Assembly: GCF_900110415.1 (NCBI RefSeq)
Contig: NZ_FODR01000006.1
Span: forward strand, 328,670-392,669
Direction of reading: 5' to 3'
Source of the DNA: Mucilaginibacter sp. OK283
Lineage (GTDB): Bacteria > Bacteroidota > Bacteroidia > Sphingobacteriales > Sphingobacteriaceae
Length of the DNA stretch: 64,000 bases
Shown here: one piece after another, positions 26,545 to 35,904 of the stretch
Numbering within the stretch: the first letter of the stretch is position 1
Layout of the letters: every line of letters begins with the position of its first letter
Position numbers and translations under genes: made by a program
The notes under the pieces: model-generated
Seen by the model: only the letters and a program-made list of their open reading frames with translations
What the model was told of the DNA's origin: nothing
Databases searched by the model: none

Positions 26545-27171
26545 ATGCCAAAAAAGATCAAGCTGGTAGCTATACTATTAACCATTTTTAGCATTACCTG
26601 TTATCAAACCTGTTTTGCTCAAAACCTTGATGTTGATATCTTAAAAAGCATCAACCCGCAAAGTCCAACGTCTTCTTACTGGCATAATACAAGTACATCA
26701 GCTTATTACGTAGCAGGGGCCGCTTCGTTCGGTACTTTAATATACGGATTGGCAAGCGGCGATAAAGCAGCTAAACAAAATGGATTAGAAGCCGTTATTA
26801 ATTTAGGTGCAACCGAGCTTTTTACTTACGCTATTAAAACTTCGGTAAACCGTACCCGCCCGGCAGATAGGTATCCAAACGATGTATTTGTTAATTCGCC
26901 AACACACGGTCAGTCATTTCCGTCGGGACACAGCAGCCTTGCTTTTGCTACCGCCGCTACCATATCCATACAATACCATAAGTGGTATGTAACCGTACCG
27001 GCTTATTTATGGGCTTCGTCTGTTGGATACTCCCGTATGTACCTGGGCAAGCATTATCCATCAGATGTACTTGCCGGCGCGGCCGTGGGCATTGGCACAG
27101 CATACGCGGGGCACTGGCTTAATCAAAAACTATTTAAAAAGCATACTGTAATTCATGAGGGCCATGATTAA
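26545..27171 (+). CDS. PAP2 family phosphatase
   Basis: This 208-residue protein has a signal peptide (FSITCYQTCFAQ) and the complete three-part acid phosphatase motif: KTSVNRTRP (about 97-105), SFPSGHSS (about 124-131) and SRMYLGKHYPSD (about 162-173). Relatives dephosphorylate lipid phosphates, undecaprenyl diphosphate or small phosphoesters in the periplasm. Lipid A phosphate removal is possible too. It begins 4 bp after the lipoprotein gene and overlaps the next gene by 17 bp, so translational coupling is likely. Confidence 0.93.
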   Translation: MPKKIKLVAILLTIFSITCYQTCFAQNLDVDILKSINPQSPTSSYWHNTSTSAYYVAGAASFGTLIYGLASGDKAAKQNGLEAVINLGATELFTYAIKTSVNRTRPADRYPNDVFVNSPTHGQSFPSGHSSLAFATAATISIQYHKWYVTVPAYLWASSVGYSRMYLGKHYPSDVLAGAAVGIGTAYAGHWLNQKLFKKHTVIHEGHD

Positions 27172-30100
27172 AAAATTACTTCTGCTATATATATGTTTAA
27201 CTGGCGGCCTTAATCTGCTGGCACAGGACCCGGTAAAATACCGGGTGATACTTATAGGCGACGCCGGCGAAATGGACATGCAGCAAAAGGCGGTTTTAAA
27301 ACACGCGGCGGCCAACATCATCAAAAATAAAACAATTGTGATGTACCTTGGCGATAATATTTACCCCAGGGGAATGGGCCTGCCCGGCAGCCCCGAAGAG
27401 AAGCAAACCCAGAAGATCCTTCAATCGCAATACCAGCCTATGCGGGCCAATGGCGCACCGGTTTACTTTTTACCCGGCAACCACGATTGGGATAAAATGG
27501 GGCCGCAGGGCCTGGCCAAAATAAAAAGGGAATGGGCGTTTTTAGAAGAGCAGCAGGATAGCCTGTTAAAAATGGTGCCCCGCAATGGCTGCCCGGACCC
27601 TGTGGAAATAAACCTGGGGGATAACCTGACAGTTATAGCCTTTGACAGCGAATGGTGGCTGTATCAATTCAGCAAAGCAAATGATGCCGCCGAATGTGAT
27701 TGTAAAACCAAAGAAGATATTATAGATAAATTTGAACAGATCCTGAGCCGGAACCGCAATAAAGTTATCCTGCTGGCATCACATCATCCGTTTCAAAGCT
27801 ATGGCACCCATGGCGGCTATTTTTCGTTAAAAGATCACGTTTTCCCGCTGACGGCGGTAAACAGTAACCTGCTTATTCCGTTGCCTGTGTTAGGGTCGTT
27901 GTATCCATTTTTGCGATCATCATTCCCAAACCCCGAGGATTTAAACCATCCTTTATACAAGGACATGGTGAAACGAATAGATGGAGTGTTTAAAGGTTTT
28001 CCCAACGTCGTCCACGTGGCGGGGCATGAGCATGGCCTGCAGTTTATAAAAGACGATCAGCTGCAGGTTGTAAGTGGCGCGGGCGCCAAGCATACTTATG
28101 CTATAAAAGGCAAAAACTCCCTGTTTGCCGATGCTACCCAGGGATATGTGATAGCCGATATTCTTGCCGATAACAGCATGCGTTTTACCTACTTTATTGA
28201 CGGAGAATCCGGCGTAAAACAGGCTTTTGTTTATACCCAGCCTTACATACCGGTTAAACCATTACCGGCAACCCCGTTTAAAGTAATTACAGCAGATAGT
28301 TTGGTAATTAAAGTACATCCATCATATGATAGTGTAAGTAAATTTCACCGTTTGTTATTTGGCGAAAACTATCGTAAAGAATGGGCTGCCGATACCAAAT
28401 TGCCGGTTATCAATATAGCTACCTTTCAGGGAGGGCTGACACCCGAGAAACTGGGTGGTGGTTTTCAAACACATTCGCTGCGTTTAATTGACAAAACCGG
28501 TAAAGAGTGGGTTATCCGCAGCGTTGAAAAAAGCCCGGAAAAATTGTTACCCCCGGAGTTTCAGGAAACTTTCGCCAGAGATTGGGTAAACGATGCCATG
28601 AGCGCCCAGCATCCATTTTCGGCATTGATTGTGCCTCCATTGGCCGACGCGGTACATGTGCCGCATACCAACCCGCAAATCGGCGTAATGTCGCCCGATG
28701 AAAAGCTGGGAAAGTTTAACAAAGTATTTGATAACAAGGCAGTGCTTATTGAAGAGCGGGAGCCTACCGGCAAATCAGATAATTCGGAAAAAATGAACGC
28801 CACCATGTTAAAGGATAACGATAACAGGATAGATGCCGAAACATTTTTACGCGGCCGCCTGCTTGATTTGCTGATTGGCGATTGGGACCGCCGGGGCGAT
28901 CAGTGGCGCTGGCAGGGTACCAAAACCGACAAGGGTATTTATTATACCGGTGTCCCACGCGACCGCGACCAGGCACTTTACACCAACCAAGGCATCATTC
29001 CATACATCGCCTCAAGGGAATGGGCAGAGCCCGACCTGCAGGGCTTTGGCGGAAAAATTAAGAATATATATTACTCATTGTGGAGCAGCATGTTTGCCGA
29101 TTTGTTTCCGGAGATGAAATATAATCACGAAGATTGGACGAGGATTGTTAATGAATTTGTGGCTGCCGAAACCGACGAGGTTTTAGAAGCCGGCTTACGC
29201 CGGTTGCCCGCATCGGCTTATAAATTAAGGCATGACGTGTTATTGAAACAACTAAAAGAGCGCCGTGCGAACATACCGGCCGCCATGGAAGAGTTTTATA
29301 AGATCAGTAATAAAATTGTCGAGATCCACACTTCAAAGAAAAATGAATTCTTTAACATTAAAGATATCCCCGGTAATGGATTAAATATCATCATCAACAA
29401 AATCAGCAGCGGCGGTAAAGTGCGGGATACCTTGATGAACATCAATTTTATGCCCGATATTACCAAAGAGATCAGGATTTACCTGGGTGCCGGTGCCGAT
29501 AAAGTTGTTTTAAATAATGCCACGTCGCCCATAAAACTCAGGTTTGTTGATAGTGTTGATGTAAAAGACTATAACATTGTCCGTTCAAAAAACAAAGTGC
29601 AGATTTATGACCCTGGTACACTGAAATTAACAGGCGATAGTAGCAGGGTGCGCAAGTATTTATCGGCCGATAGCGCCAATATCTCGTATATGGCTGTAAA
29701 CCTGTCAAACGTTACCATGCCCATGGCCAATATCGAGATAAACCCCGATGAAGGTTTTTTATTGGGGCTTGGGTTTAAGTATACGCACCAGGATAGTTTT
29801 CGTAAATTTCCGTATAACGATGTGCAGCAGGTATTTTTGAGTCACTCGTTTTCAACAAAAGCTTTCAGGGCCAGTTACAGCGGCGAGTGGATTAAAGCCA
29901 TTGGCAACGCTAACCTGTTATTACAATTCCAGGCCAATTCGCCGGAGAATATCAACTTTTTTGGCCGCGGTAACGAAACTGTATTCGATAAAACCGGTAA
30001 TTACAAAAAGTTTTATCGTACCCGGTTCACAACCGTTCAGTTCGATCCGGCTTTAACCTTGCATAGTGCGGGCGGTACTACGATAACCGTTGGGCCGTCA

Positions 30101-30766
30101 TTACAGTACTATAATTTAAATGCAGCTGACAATACAGGCCGTTTAATTACAAATCCCTTACTCACCAATAGTACAGATAGTTATACCTTTGATCAGCGAA
30201 AACTTTTTGCGGGTGCAATTTTTAACTTCACCAGCGATTTGCGTAACAACAAGATACTACCCGCATGGGGAAGCTACGTAAATGTTAAATTGCAGGGGTA
30301 CACGGGTTTAAATAGTAACTCAAACTCGTTTATACAACTGATACCGCAGGCTGCTTTATATAAAAGCTTAAACGCCAACAGCACCATAGTGCTGGCCGAG
30401 CGGGTAGGCGGCGGTATCACCATTGGTAAGACCGCTTTTTATCAATCGTTGTTTTTAGGCGGACAGGATAACCTGTTAGGTTACAGGCTTTATCGCTTTG
30501 CAGGGCAATATAGTTTTTATAACAATTTGGAACTGCGCTTAAAATTGTTTGATTTTGCAAGTTATATTGTACCCGGGCAGGCTGGTTTAGTAGGTTTTTA
30601 TGACATTGGCCGCGTTTGGGAAAATGGCGAACATTCTGACAAATGGCATAATGGTACCGGCGCCGGCTTATATATTGCTCCTGCCAAATTAGCGGTTATA
30701 AAAATTGTGGCGGGGCATTCCGAAGAAGGTTGGTATCCTTATTTATCAACGGCCTTCAGATTTTAA
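27155..30766 (+). CDS. Metallophosphatase - kinase-like domain - outer-membrane beta-barrel fusion
   Basis: This 1203-residue exported protein starts with a signal peptide (LLLLYICLTGGLNLLAQ; an ATG at 27164 is an alternative start). Residues 28-350 are a calcineurin-like metallophosphoesterase: IGDAGEMD, YLGDNIYP, FLPGNHDWD, ASHHPFQSYGTHGG and VAGHEHGLQF supply all metal ligands. Residues ~390-720 form a conserved region shared with the protein at 33214: LFGENYRKEW, SLRLIDKTGKEWVIRSVEK, LIGDWDRRGDQWRW (about 573) and GVPRDRDQAL (about 600). These resemble catalytic and metal loops of CotH/HipA/FAM20-type kinases. Residues ~860-1203 are a BamA/TamA-like barrel ending YLSTAFRF. Barrel and phosphatase are well supported; the kinase reading is inference. 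Confidence 0.85.
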   Translation: MRAMIKKLLLLYICLTGGLNLLAQDPVKYRVILIGDAGEMDMQQKAVLKHAAANIIKNKTIVMYLGDNIYPRGMGLPGSPEEKQTQKILQSQYQPMRANGAPVYFLPGNHDWDKMGPQGLAKIKREWAFLEEQQDSLLKMVPRNGCPDPVEINLGDNLTVIAFDSEWWLYQFSKANDAAECDCKTKEDIIDKFEQILSRNRNKVILLASHHPFQSYGTHGGYFSLKDHVFPLTAVNSNLLIPLPVLGSLYPFLRSSFPNPEDLNHPLYKDMVKRIDGVFKGFPNVVHVAGHEHGLQFIKDDQLQVVSGAGAKHTYAIKGKNSLFADATQGYVIADILADNSMRFTYFIDGESGVKQAFVYTQPYIPVKPLPATPFKVITADSLVIKVHPSYDSVSKFHRLLFGENYRKEWAADTKLPVINIATFQGGLTPEKLGGGFQTHSLRLIDKTGKEWVIRSVEKSPEKLLPPEFQETFARDWVNDAMSAQHPFSALIVPPLADAVHVPHTNPQIGVMSPDEKLGKFNKVFDNKAVLIEEREPTGKSDNSEKMNATMLKDNDNRIDAETFLRGRLLDLLIGDWDRRGDQWRWQGTKTDKGIYYTGVPRDRDQALYTNQGIIPYIASREWAEPDLQGFGGKIKNIYYSLWSSMFADLFPEMKYNHEDWTRIVNEFVAAETDEVLEAGLRRLPASAYKLRHDVLLKQLKERRANIPAAMEEFYKISNKIVEIHTSKKNEFFNIKDIPGNGLNIIINKISSGGKVRDTLMNINFMPDITKEIRIYLGAGADKVVLNNATSPIKLRFVDSVDVKDYNIVRSKNKVQIYDPGTLKLTGDSSRVRKYLSADSANISYMAVNLSNVTMPMANIEINPDEGFLLGLGFKYTHQDSFRKFPYNDVQQVFLSHSFSTKAFRASYSGEWIKAIGNANLLLQFQANSPENINFFGRGNETVFDKTGNYKKFYRTRFTTVQFDPALTLHSAGGTTITVGPSLQYYNLNAADNTGRLITNPLLTNSTDSYTFDQRKLFAGAIFNFTSDLRNNKILPAWGSYVNVKLQGYTGLNSNSNSFIQLIPQAALYKSLNANSTIVLAERVGGGITIGKTAFYQSLFLGGQDNLLGYRLYRFAGQYSFYNNLELRLKLFDFASYIVPGQAGLVGFYDIGRVWENGEHSDKWHNGTGAGLYIAPAKLAVIKIVAGHSEEGWYPYLSTAFRF

Positions 30767-30785
30767 CTAAGGTAATTTATAAAAA

Positions 30786-33134
30786 ATGCACACCGAAGTA
30801 CTCAACATAAGTAAAAATGATTGCAATGTTTGCCAGGTAGAAACCTGCCTTACGTTTGATCCTTTTGTAGCGCATTTACAGGAGCGTGTAAAAACAGAAA
30901 AGACCCTTAAATCTGAGTTTTATAAATATGTACTCCATAAGTTTGAAACAGACTTATGTATTGATCTGGAGGTGAACCCCGATTATGCAGAAATGTACAG
31001 GGGTACATTGGAGTTGATTTACAGTATACTTACACCACCTATTTTAAATGAAAAAGAGTTTTTTTGGGCGCTGAGCACCCCGGTACCCGAAAAGATATTT
31101 TTCAGCACCGAGGCTTTTTTTGAATTTCATTCCAGTCACCATTCCGGCCTGTATGCGGTCAACATGGCCGATCAGGATTTATTTGCACAGCGCCAAAAAC
31201 GTTTTATTTACAACCTGATCCTGGAGCGCATGTATGGCTTCAGTACAATTCTAAGGAACGAGTTGTTGTACAGCTATGTAGATCCCGATACCAAACTTAC
31301 ACGTTACTATAACATTTTTACCAACCCGCAGTTTGTTAATGTTATATCAAAAGGAGAATTGCCTGTATTAAGCTTTGAGGCCATTGAGCCTTATCTTAAT
31401 GATTTTGAGGGTATAGATGTGCTTGAAAGCATTTTACCACTCTCAAATTTTAAGTTCGAAGGTTTCTCGGTAATAACATTAACTGATGTTACCTTGCCCC
31501 ATGCGATGGAAAATATCCGGAACGAACTGGTTAACCACTCCAGTAACGAAACCGAACAATATGAGCATATCATCAATTCGTTAAAAACCCTATCCGAAGA
31601 CCCGGCCATTGAATTTGGCCTTATGCCTTTTTTAACAGTAAATAACCGGCCGATATTCGATACTGATGAGTGCTCGCAAAGTGTACTTATGTCATCTGCA
31701 AAAAAATATAGTATGGCCGAAGAAACCTTTGTGGCGATTGCCAATGATTATAACAAAAATCCCAAGCCTATATTCTTTAACGTTATTAACGACGAAAAGA
31801 CCATAAAGTATCCCTTTTTAAAGGTATTAAAACAATCGGGTGTTAAATCATACGGTATTTTTCCTGTTTACTACAATAAAAAAAATGTGGGTATCCTTGA
31901 GGTATATGCTTACAAGGAAATAGCATTTTACGAAAAGCTACTATCAAAGCTGCAAACCGCTATGCCCCTGATAGCGCAGTTACTCCAAAACAGCATCGAT
32001 CAGTTTAACGACCGCATTGAACGGGTAATTAAAGACAAATTTACCTCGCTTCAGCCATCTGTTCAATGGAAATTTAACGAGGTGGCTTGGGAGTACCTTA
32101 AAAGTGGTAATAGAAGGCGTAAAAATCAGGAAATAGAAACGGTTGTATTTGATAACGTGTACCCACTGTTTGGCGCAATAGATATCCGCAATTCCACCAT
32201 TGAGCGTAACACTGCCCTGCAGGATGATTTAAAGGCATTCCTTACGCTGGTTATGGATACCCTTACCTCGCTAAAAAAACACATTCACCTGCGTCTTATT
32301 GATAACCTGGTATTTAAATGTGATGAGTGGCTGCAAAGGGTAAGTGGTTTTATTACCACGAACGACGAGCTTACGCTGGATGGCTTTGTTAGGGACGAAC
32401 TAAACCCATTCCTGGAACATTTCAGGCAAAACTATCCCGATGAAAAACCGGTGATTGATAAATACTTTGCAGCACTGTCTGAAGATACAGGTCTTTCTTT
32501 TGCCAATAGGCGTAACCTGGAAAATTCCATGCAGCTTATTAATAACAGCATCAATCATTACCTGGAGGTAGCACAGGACGAAGTGCAGGAATCATATCCA
32601 TGTTATTTTGAAAAATTCAGGACAGATGGTGTCGAATATGATATTTACATCGGCCAATCCATAGCCCCCAGCCGGGTTTTTGATTTGCTCTATTTAAAAA
32701 ATATCCGTTTGTGGCAATTAAGGTCGATGGCTGAGATAGCAAGGATCACCAACTCTTTAATCGACCAGATTTCGCATCCGCTGCAAACAACACAGCTGAT
32801 TTTTATCCACTCAAACCCAATACAAATCAGTTTCAGGAATGACGAACGTCGTTTTGACGTGGAAGGCGCCTATAACATCAGGTACGAAGTAGTTAAAAAA
32901 CGTATCGATAAAGTATTGATAGCTGGCACTGTTGAGCGCCTTACCCAGCCGGGCAAAATTGCTATGGTATATTTTAACGCCAACGAGGCAACCGAATACC
33001 AGGAATATATTAAATACCTGCAGGATTCGCATATATTGAATAATGATCTTGAATACCTTGACCTGGAGGAATTGCAGGGTGTTACCGGGCTAAAAGCCTT
33101 GAGGGTTGGGGTAAATTATGATTTTAAATCATAA
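30786..33134 (+). CDS. Large cytoplasmic protein with GAF-like domain
   Basis: This 782-residue protein has no signal peptide or membrane segment. Residues ~300-400 read as a GAF domain, with the end signature VKSYGIFPVYYNKKNVGILE followed by helices (LQTAMPLIAQLLQNSIDQF). Downstream, VYPLFGAIDIRNSTIERNTA is a conserved-looking loop, and the remaining ~350 residues are mostly helical with a beta-rich end (YNIRYEVVKKRIDKVLIAGT). The GAF call suggests sensing of a small ligand such as a nucleotide. It lies 19 bp after the first barrel fusion and about 80 bp before the second, apparently in one operon. Function unknown. Confidence 0.6.
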   Translation: MHTEVLNISKNDCNVCQVETCLTFDPFVAHLQERVKTEKTLKSEFYKYVLHKFETDLCIDLEVNPDYAEMYRGTLELIYSILTPPILNEKEFFWALSTPVPEKIFFSTEAFFEFHSSHHSGLYAVNMADQDLFAQRQKRFIYNLILERMYGFSTILRNELLYSYVDPDTKLTRYYNIFTNPQFVNVISKGELPVLSFEAIEPYLNDFEGIDVLESILPLSNFKFEGFSVITLTDVTLPHAMENIRNELVNHSSNETEQYEHIINSLKTLSEDPAIEFGLMPFLTVNNRPIFDTDECSQSVLMSSAKKYSMAEETFVAIANDYNKNPKPIFFNVINDEKTIKYPFLKVLKQSGVKSYGIFPVYYNKKNVGILEVYAYKEIAFYEKLLSKLQTAMPLIAQLLQNSIDQFNDRIERVIKDKFTSLQPSVQWKFNEVAWEYLKSGNRRRKNQEIETVVFDNVYPLFGAIDIRNSTIERNTALQDDLKAFLTLVMDTLTSLKKHIHLRLIDNLVFKCDEWLQRVSGFITTNDELTLDGFVRDELNPFLEHFRQNYPDEKPVIDKYFAALSEDTGLSFANRRNLENSMQLINNSINHYLEVAQDEVQESYPCYFEKFRTDGVEYDIYIGQSIAPSRVFDLLYLKNIRLWQLRSMAEIARITNSLIDQISHPLQTTQLIFIHSNPIQISFRNDERRFDVEGAYNIRYEVVKKRIDKVLIAGTVERLTQPGKIAMVYFNANEATEYQEYIKYLQDSHILNNDLEYLDLEELQGVTGLKALRVGVNYDFKS

Positions 33135-33213
33135 AACAAAACGGTGTATTAAACTATTGTGTACTATGCGTTATTAGCTTATCACCTTGAAAAATACGTA
33201 CCTAAAAAAAAAG

Positions 33214-35778
33214 ATGGTTAAAAGCTTATTGCTGCTGATATTAGCCGCAATAGGTACAATGCGCGCTTATGCGCAAGCTACTGCCGATAGCATTAAGCTG
33301 GCTATTGAGCCCGGATACAATAATGTGAGCGGCACCCATCGTTTTTTTCTTGGTGAAAACTACCGTAAACTTTGGGCAGCGCCGGTGACACTGCGCATTT
33401 TCCATATCCAAACAGAAAAAGGCGGTTTAAAAATTCTGCAAAAAGGCGGCGGTCAGCAAACCAAATCATTACGCCTGCAAGACCCAACCGGGCAGCAATG
33501 GGTATTAAGAACTATCCAAAAATATCCCGAAAAAGGATTACCGCCAAGTTTACGGCCAACAGTAGCTAAGGATATCCTGCAAGATCAGGTTTCTGCCGCA
33601 CATCCATTTTCGGCTTTAACCGTGCCGCCATTGGCTGCGGCGTTGGGCATACCTCACTCCAATCCCGAAATTGTTTACGTGCCCGATGATGCTGCATTAG
33701 GCGATTATCGCCAGGATTTTGCCAACCAGATTTTCTTGTTCGAAGAGCGTGAACCGCTGGATGTCGAAAAAACCGACAACACCGATAAAGTGCAGCGAAA
33801 ATTACAGGCCGACAATGATAACCAGGTTGATGAAAAAACCGTGCTGCGCGCCCGCCTGCTGGATATGCTGCTGGGCGATTGGGATAGGCACGAAGACCAA
33901 TGGCGCTGGGAAAAACTCGACGGCGAAAAGGGAGCCACCTATGAACCTGTGCCACGTGATCGCGACCAGGTTTATTACAAAACTTCGGGGCTATTTCCGT
34001 GGATAGTAGCGCACCAGTGGCTCAAATCAAAATTTCAGGGCTATAGTGACGAAATAAGGGACATCAACGGCTGGAATTTTAACGCACGCTATTTTGATCG
34101 CTATTTCCTGAATCAATTAGGCGAAGAGGATTGGAAAGAACAGATAGCCTTTGTGCAAAATAAACTAACCGATAACCTGATAAAAAGTGCAGTTAAACGA
34201 ATGCCCGATACCATTTTTAAACTTTCGGGTGCCGAAATCATCGGCAAAATGATTGCCCGCAGGAACATACTGGATAAGCAGGCAATGGAGTATTACCGTT
34301 TTATAGCCAAACAGGTAGAGATACCTGCAAGCGATAAAACAGATAAGTTTGCCATTAACACTGAAGCGGGAGGCAACCTTACTGTTACCGTTAACAAGAT
34401 CAAGAAAGACGGCAGCATTGATAAAATAACCTACAAACGCACCTTTAAACCAGATTTAACCAAAGAGGTAAGGTTATATGGCTTTGCCGGAGACGATCAG
34501 TTTGTAGTTACAGGCAGCAACCCATCGCCTATAAAGGTGCGGATGGTTGGTGGTGATGGCGTAGATAGTTTTTACGTAGATAAAAACCTGCACAATAAAA
34601 GCAGCCTGTACGTGTACGACAGGTCGGATCAGCAGAATAAGTTACCATCGTCTGCCGACGCGAAGATTCGTACGTCAACAGATACGGCGGTAAATCAGTA
34701 TGATAAAAAGAGTTTTAAATTCGACCGGTTTGAGCCTATTGTACTGGCCAATTATAGCCCTGACTTAGGGATCTCATTAATAGCCGGGTTATCCTGGGAA
34801 AAGCACGGATTCAGGAAAGAGCCTTATGCCTTCCGTGATGAATTCCTTGTTAATTATAACCTGGGCAGACAATCATTCATGCTGACGTATAACGCCGATT
34901 GGAAAAAGGCCATAGGTAATAATGACCTGGGTATTAACATCAGGTCATTAGGGCCACATAACCTCAGTAATTTTTTTGGCATAGGCAACAATACCGTTTT
35001 TGAAAACGAGGGTGATAAGGAGATCAGCTATTATCGCAACCGTTACGATTTTGTTACCGCCAACGTATCTCTTAGTCAAACCAGCAATAACTGGCAGTTT
35101 AGCGAGGGCATAGCAGGTCAATATTATAACAGTAGTGCTTCAAACAATGCCAATCGCTTTTTAAACGACTATAATCAGGCTAATACCGATCAAAATGTTT
35201 TTGGCACAAAATTCTACACGGGCGTTGTGGCCAGCGCCCGGCTGGATACCCGCAATAAGGCAACCATCCCCACTAAAGGTATTTTATGGAATACTACCAT
35301 TGGCGGCTACACCGGTTTAAGCAAAAACAGCCATAGCACCTATGGGCAAATCCTATCGGAGTTTAGCTTTTATCTCAATCCTGATAAGGATTCGGTATTG
35401 GTGATAGCCAACAGAACGGGCCTTGGTACTACGGTTGGCGACGCTACATATTTTCAGTTGATGAAACTTGGCGGTGCGCAAAATTTCCGTGGTTTCCACA
35501 CAAACCGGTTTACGGGCAAGTCTATCGCCTATAACAATCTCGAATTACGCCTCAAAGTATTGGATTTTACATCATACCTGCTGCCAGGTTCCATAGGTAT
35601 TATCGGCTTTAACGATGTAGGCCGCGTTTGGGTACCCGGCGAAAAGTCAGATCAGTGGCATGATGGCTACGGCGGTGGGTTTTATATTATCCCTGCCCAG
35701 CTGGTATTAATTGAGGCCGTGATGGGCTTTTCCAAAGAGGGATCGTTGCCTTATATTACTATTGGGTTAAGGTTTTAG
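33214..35778 (+). CDS. Kinase-like domain fused to outer-membrane beta-barrel
   Basis: I chose the ATG at 33214 (MVKSLLLLILAAIGTMRAYA), which starts a clean signal peptide; a TTG at 33187 would add nine residues. The 854-residue protein is a paralogue of the C-terminal two-thirds of the 27155 protein and lacks its phosphatase. Shared features are FFLGENYRKLW (about 42), SLRLQDPTGQQWVLRTIQKY (about 83-102), HPFSALTVPPLAAALGIPHS, LLGDWDRHEDQWRW (about 219) and PVPRDRDQVYY (about 245). Residues ~500-854 form a BamA/TamA-like barrel with terminal YITIGLRF. The DWDRH and DRD motifs suggest an atypical surface kinase or a related ATP-binding fold (inference). Confidence 0.8.
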   Translation: MVKSLLLLILAAIGTMRAYAQATADSIKLAIEPGYNNVSGTHRFFLGENYRKLWAAPVTLRIFHIQTEKGGLKILQKGGGQQTKSLRLQDPTGQQWVLRTIQKYPEKGLPPSLRPTVAKDILQDQVSAAHPFSALTVPPLAAALGIPHSNPEIVYVPDDAALGDYRQDFANQIFLFEEREPLDVEKTDNTDKVQRKLQADNDNQVDEKTVLRARLLDMLLGDWDRHEDQWRWEKLDGEKGATYEPVPRDRDQVYYKTSGLFPWIVAHQWLKSKFQGYSDEIRDINGWNFNARYFDRYFLNQLGEEDWKEQIAFVQNKLTDNLIKSAVKRMPDTIFKLSGAEIIGKMIARRNILDKQAMEYYRFIAKQVEIPASDKTDKFAINTEAGGNLTVTVNKIKKDGSIDKITYKRTFKPDLTKEVRLYGFAGDDQFVVTGSNPSPIKVRMVGGDGVDSFYVDKNLHNKSSLYVYDRSDQQNKLPSSADAKIRTSTDTAVNQYDKKSFKFDRFEPIVLANYSPDLGISLIAGLSWEKHGFRKEPYAFRDEFLVNYNLGRQSFMLTYNADWKKAIGNNDLGINIRSLGPHNLSNFFGIGNNTVFENEGDKEISYYRNRYDFVTANVSLSQTSNNWQFSEGIAGQYYNSSASNNANRFLNDYNQANTDQNVFGTKFYTGVVASARLDTRNKATIPTKGILWNTTIGGYTGLSKNSHSTYGQILSEFSFYLNPDKDSVLVIANRTGLGTTVGDATYFQLMKLGGAQNFRGFHTNRFTGKSIAYNNLELRLKVLDFTSYLLPGSIGIIGFNDVGRVWVPGEKSDQWHDGYGGGFYIIPAQLVLIEAVMGFSKEGSLPYITIGLRF

Positions 35779-35781
35779 AAA

Positions 35782-35898
35782 AGCCCCTCCCAAACCCTCC
35801 CTGGTAGGGAGGGCTATAAAAGATAAACTGGAAATCAAAACCTGCCAGCAAAATCAAAAGTCTCCCCTCCCGGGGGAGATTTAGAGGGGGCTGGGGCT
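35782..35898. repeat. GC-rich inverted-repeat pair after the cluster
   Basis: AAAGCCCCTCCC at 35780-35791 is complementary to GGGGGCTGGGGCT near 35886-35898. Within it lie two local hairpins, CCCTCCCTGGTAGGGAGGG and CTCCCCTCCCGGGGGAGA. It sits between the convergent kinase/barrel and DAC-type genes and probably also acts as a bidirectional terminator. Confidence 0.65.
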
Positions 35899-35904
35899 CG
35901 TGCC

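Noticed and set aside
30786..33134. Possible class III nucleotide cyclase, because LFGAIDIRNST resembles the cyclase D-I-x-x-S/T start
   Set aside because: No second metal-binding GD motif or substrate-specifying residues follow at the expected spacing. The upstream GAF-like domain is a better explanation for the region.
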